Of a stretch of 15,755 nt of DNA, positions 8,972 to 15,240 are shown piece by piece. Under the pieces are notes generated by a model. That model was not told the origin of the DNA and did not search any database. It saw only the letters and a program-made list of their open reading frames with translations. A program made the position numbers and the translations under genes. The DNA lies in assembly GCA_945965245.1 (NCBI GenBank), contig CAMFNC010000069.1, forward strand, positions 1 through 15,755. The letters are read 5' to 3'. This DNA is from an uncultured Porphyromonas sp. Lineage in GTDB: Bacteria > Bacteroidota > Bacteroidia > Bacteroidales > Porphyromonadaceae. Numbering within the stretch: position 1 is the stretch's first letter; each line of letters opens with the position of its first letter.

Positions 8972-9007
8972 AAAAAAGAGAGAGTAGATTTTTAATACCT
9001 CTCTCTC
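8972..9007 (-). terminator. Hairpin terminator between convergent operons
   Basis: AGAGAGAG (8977-8984) pairs with CTCTCTCT (8999-9006), an 8-bp stem with a 14-nt loop. On the minus strand the stem is followed by a run of six T, the form of an intrinsic terminator for acpP-fabF-rnc. On the plus strand the stem follows the last fimbrial gene but has a poor U-tract, so termination there would be weaker or factor-aided. Confidence 0.7.
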
Positions 9008-9043
9008 ATACTTTGAAAATTTTGTGTTGATTGTATTTGCGCC

Positions 9044-9793
9044 TCATGATTTGCAAATGCCCGGCAGTGGGATGTTCAGTGTGTCGAGAGCCTGATGGGC
9101 AGCCTGCTGATGCGAGTCTTTTTTGGTTAGTCCGCGTCCCAATCCTACTCGTTTTTCCTCCATAAAGATGGCACAGACAAAAATTCCTCCGGTGCGTCGT
9201 GGCTCTTGCAGCATACGGAATTCCACCTCCGTATGTCGCTTCTGTGCCCACTCCAGTAGTACACTCTTGTAATTGGTGGTTTCGTTTTCCAACCCCTCTT
9301 CAAGTTCCTTATAGGTATTGAAAATCTTGGTCAGTATGAAGTGTTCGGCATGCCGATAACCTTTGTCCATGAAAATGGCACCGATAAGTGCTTCCAAAGC
9401 ATTACCCAGGATGTCGTGACCGTTTTGGAGGGCTTCAGGACGTATTTTAAGTAGCTTCTGCAAGCCCATTTCGCGTCCCATGGCATTGTTTACGGCACGT
9501 TTGACCACGGCACTTCGGCGTTTGCTCAACTGCCCTTCATCCCATGTGGGATAGTGCTTATAGAGATAGTGACTCACGGCGGTAGACATCACCGAGTCGC
9601 CCAAAAATTCCAGTCGCTCGTTATTGATTTTGAAGCCATTGGCATCCGTAAGGCTGCAAGACACATGGCGCAGTGCAATCCGATAGAGAGCAGGATTGCC
9701 CGGTTTGAACCCTAATATCCGGGTTAATTCAACAAGAGGCTCTTCGGCAGAAGTACCGAAAAGCCTCTTGATTGTTTTGGGGATGAAGAACAT
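9044..9793 (-). CDS. rnc: Ribonuclease III
   Basis: The protein has 249 residues and cleaves double-stranded RNA in rRNA processing and mRNA control. The N-terminal RNase III domain carries the signature NERLEFLGDS (58-67), with Glu62 and Asp66 in the metal-binding region. The second catalytic helix reads GNALEALIGAIF (130-141), with Glu134 present and Asn131 where E. coli has Asp114; I recall this Asn as common in Bacteroidetes enzymes. A dsRNA-binding domain spans about 173-239, starting NYKSVLLEWAQ and ending with the KKDSHQQAAHQAL helix. The gene is third in the acpP-fabF-rnc operon, 53 nt after fabF, and ends just before a terminator. The N-terminal 20 residues are a short extension before the domain. 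Confidence 0.95.
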   Translation of the reverse strand: MFFIPKTIKRLFGTSAEEPLVELTRILGFKPGNPALYRIALRHVSCSLTDANGFKINNERLEFLGDSVMSTAVSHYLYKHYPTWDEGQLSKRRSAVVKRAVNNAMGREMGLQKLLKIRPEALQNGHDILGNALEALIGAIFMDKGYRHAEHFILTKIFNTYKELEEGLENETTNYKSVLLEWAQKRHTEVEFRMLQEPRRTGGIFVCAIFMEEKRVGLGRGLTKKDSHQQAAHQALDTLNIPLPGICKS

Positions 9794-9809
9794 AAGTTCG
9801 ATCTTGTGA

Positions 9810-9837
9810 CCCGGACAGGCTGACGGCCATTTCCGGG
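9810..9837 (-). promoter_or_regulatory. Intercistronic hairpin in front of rnc
   Basis: In the 53-nt fabF-rnc gap, CCCGGA (9810-9815) pairs with TCCGGG (9832-9837), with an inner GGC/GCC stem (9818-9820 with 9826-9828) and 5-nt loop. It may influence rnc translation or mRNA processing. It is too short to be an obvious RNase III substrate by itself. Confidence 0.35.
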
Positions 9838-9846
9838 GGAGATAAA

Positions 9847-11103
9847 TTACTTTTTGAACTTCTTGATGATTACGCTGGCATTGTGACCGCCGAAACCAAA
9901 TGTATTGGAGAGTGCGGCATTGACCGTACGCTTCTGGGCTTGGTTAAAGGTAAAATTGAGATTATAGTCAATTTCGGGATCCTTATCCTCCTCATCGTGA
10001 TTGATGGTGGGGGGCACAATGTCTTCTTCTACAGAGCGCAGAGCCACCATGGCTTCCAATGCACCGGCGGCACCGAGCAGGTGTCCGGTCATGGACTTTG
10101 TAGAACTAATATTGAGTTTGTAAGCGTGCTCGCCAAAGACCTCTTTGATGGCACATGCTTCCGAAATATCACCCACCGGAGTGCTGGTACCGTGCACATT
10201 GATATAGTCAATGTCTTCGGGCTTCATACCGGCATCTTCCAATGCGCTCTTCATGACCAATACTGCACCCAAGCCTTCGGGGTGGCTGGCCGTGAGGTGA
10301 TAGGCATCTGCCGAAAGCCCCATACCTACCAATTCGCCGTAAATGTGAGCACCGCGTTGGAGTGCGTGCTCCATTTCTTCGATAACCATCACGCAAGAGC
10401 CTTCGCCAATCACAAAACCATCGCGGCTGCCGCTAAACGGACGTGAAGCGCGCTCGGGTTCATCGTTGCGTGTGCTCAGGGCTTTCATCGTATTGAAACC
10501 TCCCACACCGGCGCGGCATACAGCTGCTTCGGCACCTCCTGCCACGATGGCATCAGCTTTGCCTAAACGTATCAGCATCAGCGCATCAATGAGCGCATTG
10601 GTGCTACTGGCACAAGCCGAGGCCGTGCTGTAATTGGGGCCATGGAAGTTATACTTGATGGATACCTGACCGGCGGCAATGTCGGAAATCATTTTGGGGA
10701 TAAAGAAAGGGTTGAATCGCGGACCGCGTTCTTCGCTATAGTCCATTACCTCCTCTTCGAAGGTGCGCAGACCGCCGATGCCGGCAGCGATGATAACGCC
10801 AATGCGATTTTTATCCACCTGCTCCAAATCCATACCCGAATTTTCGATAGCTTCATCAGCGGCTATCATGGCAAATTGGGCAAAACGGTCATACTTACGA
10901 ACTTCTCGACGGTCGAAATACTTTTCGCAGTCGTAACCTTTTACTTCGCAAGCAAATTGCGTTTTAAACTTTGAGGCATCAAAGAGTGTGATGGGACCGG
11001 CGCCGCTCTTTCCGGCCTTGATGGCTTCCCATGTTTCGGGGGCCGTAAGACCCAGCGGAGTGATTGCACCCAATCCGGTGATGACAGCTCTTTTCAGTTC
11101 CAT
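9847..11103 (-). CDS. fabF: Beta-ketoacyl-ACP synthase II
   Basis: The 418-residue enzyme condenses malonyl-ACP with acyl-ACP to lengthen fatty acids in the cytoplasm. The thiolase-fold Cys-His-His triad is intact: Cys164 in STASACASST, His304 in NVHGTSTPVGD, and His341 in STKSMTGHLLGAAGA, with Lys336 also present. The C-terminal glycine loop FGFGGHNAS is present. Length matches family norm (about 410-420). It starts 18 nt after acpP, its substrate carrier, and precedes rnc; this order is widespread in Bacteroidales. Confidence 0.97.
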   Translation of the reverse strand: MELKRAVITGLGAITPLGLTAPETWEAIKAGKSGAGPITLFDASKFKTQFACEVKGYDCEKYFDRREVRKYDRFAQFAMIAADEAIENSGMDLEQVDKNRIGVIIAAGIGGLRTFEEEVMDYSEERGPRFNPFFIPKMISDIAAGQVSIKYNFHGPNYSTASACASSTNALIDALMLIRLGKADAIVAGGAEAAVCRAGVGGFNTMKALSTRNDEPERASRPFSGSRDGFVIGEGSCVMVIEEMEHALQRGAHIYGELVGMGLSADAYHLTASHPEGLGAVLVMKSALEDAGMKPEDIDYINVHGTSTPVGDISEACAIKEVFGEHAYKLNISSTKSMTGHLLGAAGALEAMVALRSVEEDIVPPTINHDEEDKDPEIDYNLNFTFNQAQKRTVNAALSNTFGFGGHNASVIIKKFKK

Positions 11104-11121
11104 GAGATTCTTCTGGATAAA

Positions 11122-11361
11122 TTATTTACCCATGTTTGCTTCGATGTAAGCGATGGCATCGCCCACAGTCTGAATCTTTTGAGCCTGATCGTCGGGGATG
11201 GTCATGTCGAATTCCTTTTCGAAGTCCATGATCAATTCCACGGTATCCAAGCTATCGGCGCCCAGGTCGGTAGAGAAGTTGGCTTCACGAGTTACCTCAG
11301 AAGCGTCCAAATTCAATTTTTCTACGATGATGTCACGTACTTTAGATTCAATGTCTGCCAT
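11122..11361 (-). CDS. acpP: Acyl carrier protein
   Basis: This acidic 79-residue protein carries growing acyl chains on a 4'-phosphopantetheine arm. The attachment site is Ser37 in GADSLDTVEL, the classical DSL motif at the start of helix II. Length and charge are typical. It is the first gene of the acpP-fabF-rnc operon. The start is preceded by an A/T-rich leader of about 95 nt from the predicted promoter. Confidence 0.98.
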   Translation of the reverse strand: MADIESKVRDIIVEKLNLDASEVTREANFSTDLGADSLDTVELIMDFEKEFDMTIPDDQAQKIQTVGDAIAYIEANMGK

Positions 11362-11452
11362 AATGTTTTTGTTATTAAATTGGTGAATACTTCATTATTT
11401 TTGTAATATAATTGTGCGCTAAGCAGTTAATGGTCTTATTGCACAACTAACA

Positions 11453-11460
11453 TTACTTTG
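11453..11460 (+). promoter_or_regulatory. purN: Possible -7 box of purN
   Basis: TTACTTTG matches TAnnTTTG except at the second position. It ends 19 nt before the purN ATG, so the leader would be very short. No TTG is found at proper -33 spacing. It partly overlaps the acpP initiation region, so the two promoters may interfere. Confidence 0.3.
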
Positions 11461-11462
11461 TG

Positions 11463-11470
11463 CAAATATA
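11463..11470 (-). promoter_or_regulatory. acpP: Predicted -7 box of the acpP operon
   Basis: On the minus strand this reads TATATTTG, a full match to the Bacteroidetes TAnnTTTG -7 consensus. A TTG lies 22 nt upstream on that strand, inside the first codons of purN, close to the expected -33 spacing. Transcription would start near 11455 and give a leader of about 95 nt. Confidence 0.55.
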
Positions 11471-11479
11471 ATTGTTTTT

Positions 11480-12061
11480 ATGATGAATATTGCAATATTA
11501 GCCTCCGGAAGTGGCACAAATGCCGAAAATATCATTCATTACACCCGAAAAAATCCGGGAGTGGTGACTGTTAGTCTTATCATCTGCAATCGACCCGACG
11601 CAGGAGTTATTGGCCGTGCCGAACGTCTTGGCGTGGAATGTTTGGTTTTCAGCTCTGAAGAAATGCACCTCGGCGTCCGCCCCATCCAAGTTATGCAACG
11701 TTGCCAAATCGATCTGGTGGTGCTGGCCGGATACCTCAACCTCATTTCCGAACCTTATTTCCAAGCCTTTCCGCGCCGCATCCTCAATCTCCATCCGGCG
11801 TTGCTGCCTCTGTATGGTGGTAAGGGCATGTATGGCCACCACGTGCACGAAGCTGTGATAGCTCATGGCGAAAAGCGCACCGGCATCACCATCCATTTGG
11901 TGGACGAGCAGTATGACCACGGCACCACCCTGTGCCAAGCCACTTGCCCGGTGCTGCCCAACGACACTCCCGACACTTTGGCCGAGCGCATCCATCGGCT
12001 GGAATATGCCTATTATCCCGTGGTGGTGGAGCAATATGCCGCCGAGCTGCAAGGCCGATGA
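11480..12061 (+). CDS. purN: Phosphoribosylglycinamide formyltransferase
   Basis: The 193-residue enzyme moves a formyl group from 10-formyltetrahydrofolate to GAR in purine synthesis. The N-terminal substrate loop ASGSGTNAENI (8-18) is present. Catalytic residues are Asn103 and His105 in LNLHPALLP and Asp146 in DEQYDHGTT, equivalent to E. coli N106, H108 and D144. Length is slightly under E. coli PurN (212). The ATG at 11480 is followed by a second ATG; either could be used. It diverges from acpP across a 118-nt gap and has no purine gene next to it here. Confidence 0.96.
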   Translation: MMNIAILASGSGTNAENIIHYTRKNPGVVTVSLIICNRPDAGVIGRAERLGVECLVFSSEEMHLGVRPIQVMQRCQIDLVVLAGYLNLISEPYFQAFPRRILNLHPALLPLYGGKGMYGHHVHEAVIAHGEKRTGITIHLVDEQYDHGTTLCQATCPVLPNDTPDTLAERIHRLEYAYYPVVVEQYAAELQGR

Positions 12062-12083
12062 TGATGTGCCAAAAATCTAATAC

Positions 12084-12121
12084 AAATTGCTTTTATTTTA
12101 TGCATAAAACGCGCGCAATTT
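12084..12121 (+). terminator. Nested inverted repeat after purN
   Basis: AAATTGC (12084-12090) pairs with GCAATTT (12115-12121), enclosing a perfect 14-bp palindrome TTTTATGCATAAAA (12096-12109). It starts 22 nt after the purN stop. The position suits a terminator, but the stem is AT-rich and no clean U-tract follows. A regulator-binding palindrome for the next gene is an alternative. Confidence 0.3.
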
Positions 12122-12208
12122 ATGTATAAATAATTATTGCTATTTTTATCAGGTCATCTGAACCACCCATCCGTGTCTACAATATCATATTATATATAGG
12201 CTATTCTC

Positions 12209-12665
12209 TTGAAAAAATCATTCTCATCTTTATACTCTTTTGGGCTTGTGGCATGGCTAATGCACAAGACCAAGCTACCCAATCGGCAGATTCGCTCAAT
12301 ACAGAAACCCCAGACACTATTTATCTTATCAAATCGTGGATGAGGTTCCCGAATTTATAGGCGGCCACAATGCTTATTTTGAATTTATATCTAAAAACCT
12401 GCGTTATCCATTGGAGGCAATGATACAACGTATTCAAGGTAAAGTCTTTGTGGGTTTTGTGGTGGAAAAAGATGGCACACTGACCCATATCCAAGTGGTG
12501 CGTAGTGCCAATCCTTTATTAGACGAAGAAGCTCTGCGTGTGGTCAAACTAGTGCCTAAATGGAAACCCGATATCAAAGATGGCAAACCTGTGCGCAGTC
12601 AGGTTTATCGGTCTATTTCTTTTATATTCAAAGATACACCACCCAAAAGATCACGTAAGTCTTAA
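12209..12665 (+). pseudogene. Frameshifted secreted TonB C-terminal-domain protein
   Basis: The intact part is a TonB C-terminal domain: VPEFIGGHNAYFEF, GKVFVGFVVEKDG, VVRSANPLLDEEALRVV and PKWKPDIKDGKPV, ending at 12665. The frame holding it is open only from 12261 and its first usable codon is a GTG at 12336, inside the conserved YQIVDEVPEF segment. The missing N-terminus lies in other frames. From 12211 another frame encodes a signal peptide (IILIFILFWACGMANAQ) and a linker to DTIY, then stops at 12360. A TTG followed by two Lys codons at 12209 sits in a third frame and joins the signal peptide if one A is added to the A6 run. Two successive -1 shifts are therefore implied, near 12212-12217 and 12323-12327. 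Such proteins are normally periplasmic, linking energy or signals to outer-membrane receptors. A short cytoplasmic product, sequencing error or slippage rescue remain possible. Confidence 0.65.
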
Positions 12666-12714
12666 TTTTTGGGGGGCTTATTCACACTCAATGAGACATT
12701 TTTACATTTTTTTA

Positions 12715-12722
12715 TAACTTTG
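12715..12722 (+). promoter_or_regulatory. Predicted -7 box for the beta-barrel gene
   Basis: TAACTTTG is a full match to the Bacteroidetes TAnnTTTG consensus, 60 nt before the ATG at 12783. No clear TTG is seen at -33 spacing, only a T-rich stretch. The leader is A/T-rich next to the start, as usual for the phylum. Confidence 0.55.
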
Positions 12723-12782
12723 AGCCGTCAAGTCTGCAAAGACTGCTAAAACGAATTATTAAATTAAAAAACACATTAGATT

Positions 12783-13439
12783 ATGAAGAAAACAATTATG
12801 GCACTCGTGTGCATGTTGCTACTTACGGGAATGGCTCACGCACAGCTTTCCAACATTGCCATCCGCATTGATGGTGCCGTGAATTTTAGCAAGGGTGACT
12901 ATAAAGTGGAAAAAATCAAAGACATCACTACCAAGCCTGTGGTCGGCTATCGCGTGGGAGCTTCTGTGAATGTACCTTTCGCCGGAATGCTTTATTTCGC
13001 CCCCGGTATTTCTTTCCGCTCCATGGGTGGCGAAACCACCATTGCCGGAATCGGTAAAGAACTTATTTCCGCCACCACTCGCACACACCACATCGACATC
13101 CCTTTGCATCTGGGGTTTCGCATTCCCGTAGGTCAGACTTTGGCATTCAACCTCCAAGCCGGACCATACCTCTCTTATGCCATGGCTGGTACCACCACAT
13201 ACAAAGTTGGAGATTTGAAGAAGCAATTCGACATCTTTAAAGAAGGCATCAAAGAGTTGGGCAAGGAAAAACGCTTTGATGTGGGTCTGGGTGCAAACGC
13301 CATGGTGGACATCAACCGCATCTATGTATTGTTGGGTGCCGACTTTGGTCTGCTGAATCAATTGGAAAGCAACGCCAAAGACGCAGAAGCCGTGCTCAAA
13401 AACACTTCATTCCATTTGGGTGTGGGCTTCCGCCTCTAA
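12783..13439 (+). CDS. Outer-membrane beta-barrel protein (PorT/OMP_b-brl type)
   Basis: The product has 218 residues with a classical signal peptide (MKKTIMALVC..., cleavage after AHA at residue 20). The rest is alternating hydrophobic/polar strands with glycine and aromatic residues: IAIRIDGAVNF, GYRVGASVNVPF, LYFAPGISFRSMGG, IDIPLHLGFRIP, FNLQAGPYLSYAMAG, FDVGLGANAMVDI and a final HLGVGFRL. This matches the small eight-stranded barrels common in Bacteroidetes (Pfam OMP_b-brl_2 type). An insert of about 40 charged residues (around 140-170) interrupts the barrel as a probable loop. It has its own promoter box and a hairpin behind it. No substrate or partner can be read from the sequence. Confidence 0.8.
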   Translation: MKKTIMALVCMLLLTGMAHAQLSNIAIRIDGAVNFSKGDYKVEKIKDITTKPVVGYRVGASVNVPFAGMLYFAPGISFRSMGGETTIAGIGKELISATTRTHHIDIPLHLGFRIPVGQTLAFNLQAGPYLSYAMAGTTTYKVGDLKKQFDIFKEGIKELGKEKRFDVGLGANAMVDINRIYVLLGADFGLLNQLESNAKDAEAVLKNTSFHLGVGFRL

Positions 13440-13474
13440 GCCCGGATACCGGAAATCGCTTTTTATCCCTATAT

Positions 13475-13515
13475 TTAAGCCTCGGCTCTTGCATTTTGCA
13501 GGATTCGAGGCTTAA
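13475..13515 (+). terminator. Strong hairpin after the beta-barrel gene
   Basis: TTAAGCCTCG (13475-13484) and CGAGGCTTAA (13506-13515) form a perfect 10-bp stem. Inside, CTTGCA and TGCAGG (13488-13493 with 13497-13502) form a second stem across a 3x3 internal loop. It lies 35 nt after the beta-barrel stop and 13 nt before the HD-gene ATG. Only TTT follows after the stem, so termination may be partial. Confidence 0.55.
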
Positions 13516-13528
13516 TTTCAGCCAGCCC

Positions 13529-14065
13529 ATGACCCCTTTAGATATTATCGCCCAGTTTTACCCGGTTCGCAGCCGGACATATGAATTACTGGTACGCCAC
13601 AGCCTGGATGTGGCAGCCAAGGCCGTGGAGATATGCCACCTGCATCCGGAGCTGCGCGCCGATGAAAACTTCGTCTTCGAAGGAGCCATGCTGCACGACA
13701 TCGGGATATGCCGCACTTATGCCCCCGAAATATACTGCTACGGTACAGAACCTTATCTGCGCCATGGTTTCTGGGGTGGTCAGATGCTCAGAGCCATCGG
13801 GCTGGAACAGCATGCCTGCGTGGCGGAGCGGCACACCGGCACGGGACTATCTGACGAGGCCATCCGAGCCAGAGGTATCAACCTGCCTCCGGGTATTTAT
13901 ATGCCACAGAGCATAGAAGAAAAAATCATCTGTTACGCCGATAAATTTTACAGCAAGAGCCATCCGGATCGTGTGAAAACACCGGAACGAATTCGTGAAA
14001 GCCTTTCCAAATACGGCACAGACTCCACAGCCCGATGGGATGAAATGCATCATCTTTTCGAATAA
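13529..14065 (+). CDS. HD-domain (HDIG-type) phosphohydrolase
   Basis: I chose the ATG at 13529 (178 residues) over the upstream TTG at 13496, because the extra 11 codons would lie in the hairpin and conservation begins after the ATG. The HD superfamily metal ligands are visible: His24 (LVRHSLDVA), His56-Asp57 (AMLHDIGIC), His79 (LRHGFWGG), His102 (AERHTGTG) and Asp138 (CYADKFYSK). This predicts a cytoplasmic metal-dependent phosphohydrolase acting on a nucleotide or similar phosphate ester. The substrate cannot be inferred, and this short single-domain form has no extra sensory domain. It may be read with the beta-barrel gene through the hairpin. Confidence 0.82.
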   Translation: MTPLDIIAQFYPVRSRTYELLVRHSLDVAAKAVEICHLHPELRADENFVFEGAMLHDIGICRTYAPEIYCYGTEPYLRHGFWGGQMLRAIGLEQHACVAERHTGTGLSDEAIRARGINLPPGIYMPQSIEEKIICYADKFYSKSHPDRVKTPERIRESLSKYGTDSTARWDEMHHLFE

Positions 14066-14246
14066 CCGAAAATCCGTTTCTTTCCACACACAAATTTTCC
14101 GAATTACCTCTCCCCCTTATTTGCCAAATTTCCTGAAAACGTGATAGATCTAATCATGGGGGGAACATAATCTTTCTCATGTGAGGGCGCAGTATATCCG
14201 AATAGGCGGCATTTATTCTATAGAAATTAAATAACAACTAAGAGAT

Positions 14247-15221
14247 ATGAACAAGGTTCTCATTCATTGGGTAGCGTTTATCTGCTCTCTCTTTATGTTT
14301 ACATCGTGCAGTCAATCATTGGGTGGCGATGTAATTTGGGATTATAACAATATCTGCTTCAACATCACGGTGCAAAATGCCGATGGTCAATCGCTTATTG
14401 ATCCATTCTCGGCTGAAGGAGATGCCTGGATGCGACAGATTTACGTGGAATACAACGGTAAGAAATTCTATAATGACGGATTGGCTCCGCGCACCGAACT
14501 TCGCGCCATGATTGAAATGTATCGCGGACTCTACGTAGAGAAAAAAAACGACCCGGTCAAGAATAGTTTCCACTATGTGCTTCGCTTTGGAGAGTTTCAG
14601 CCCCAATATGGCACCAAACAGGCTTTTTATGTGATTCTACCCGATGGTGGCAGGCACAAGATCGAATTCACCCGCACCGCCAACGGTGGCGACATCTCGC
14701 ATCACACTTGGGTAAACGGTCTCCCACAGACATCGGAGACAGACATCGTGCTGCAAGCAAAAGCCTATAGAACCTCTGCACAGCATGCTCCGGTATACTT
14801 GTATGTATTCCTGCCCGAAGAGCGAGATAGTCAGCTATCCGATGAAGTTATGAGTACGGCCAACGTTATTTACCATGACCAAAAGTATTCATTAAGAGAC
14901 ATCGGCACCCCAATCTCTTTAGCTCTGCGTGCAGACAAACGACTCATATACGATACTCATGACAGAGCTGTCGGAAACCCTTATGCACAACAGCACTTCT
15001 TATCGTTCGGTCCTCTCACTCCGTCCGACAAACCGATCATCGAACGAGTGCAACTGCGCATCGGACGCAAGGCTTGGGAAGTGGATTTGAGTTGCTACAT
15101 AGATCAAGTATCGGGTATGCTGCAATACCACGCATTGGTCATCAATTCCTCTGACGGAAGCACTTCATATCGGTATTATCGCAATGGTCCGGCTGTATAT
15201 GTATATCACAAACAACCCTAA
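14247..15221 (+). CDS. Tandem lipoprotein A, unknown function, probably two repeated domains
   Basis: This 324-residue lipoprotein has a signal peptide and lipobox FTSC (Cys21). After a short spacer comes a domain of about 130 residues: a strand with VQNADGQSLIDP, then IYVEYNGKKFY, then FHYVLRFGEFQPQ and a strand ending VWV-like HTWVNG. This resembles a family of small Bacteroidales surface lipoproteins that I recognise by pattern but will not name. The second half (about 165-310) repeats the outline: VYLYVFLPEE, ANVIYHDQKYSL, HFLSFGPLTPS and AWEVDLSCYI, which suggests internal duplication. A paralogue starts 19 nt downstream, so the two are probably cotranscribed. The 181-nt gap upstream shows no clear promoter; it has a weak GAAAAT/ATTTTC inverted repeat after the HD gene. 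Function unknown; location likely the outer membrane. Confidence 0.7.
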   Translation: MNKVLIHWVAFICSLFMFTSCSQSLGGDVIWDYNNICFNITVQNADGQSLIDPFSAEGDAWMRQIYVEYNGKKFYNDGLAPRTELRAMIEMYRGLYVEKKNDPVKNSFHYVLRFGEFQPQYGTKQAFYVILPDGGRHKIEFTRTANGGDISHHTWVNGLPQTSETDIVLQAKAYRTSAQHAPVYLYVFLPEERDSQLSDEVMSTANVIYHDQKYSLRDIGTPISLALRADKRLIYDTHDRAVGNPYAQQHFLSFGPLTPSDKPIIERVQLRIGRKAWEVDLSCYIDQVSGMLQYHALVINSSDGSTSYRYYRNGPAVYVYHKQP

Positions 15222-15240
15222 TCAATCGCATCAGAAAAAA

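Noticed and set aside
9883..10446. 187-codon open frame on the plus strand
   Set aside because: It is antisense to fabF, whose catalytic motifs are intact; the open frame is a by-product of fabF codon bias.
11498..12052. 184-codon open frame on the minus strand
   Set aside because: It mirrors purN along its whole length, has no recognisable motif and is low in complexity of residue types.
12336..12665. A complete 109-codon gene starting at GTG
   Set aside because: The GTG falls in the middle of the conserved YQIVDEVPEF segment, and the signal peptide is found in another frame upstream.
12819..13361. 180-codon open frame on the minus strand
   Set aside because: It is antisense to the beta-barrel gene, which has a signal peptide, promoter box and barrel pattern.
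13496..13528. TTG start for the HD gene
   Set aside because: It would place 11 codons inside a perfect hairpin and before the first conserved residue; the ATG at 13529 is better.
14066..14246. Promoter for the tandem lipoproteins
   Set aside because: No TAnnTTTG match is present; the nearest candidate (CTTATTTG) fails at both fixed leading bases.
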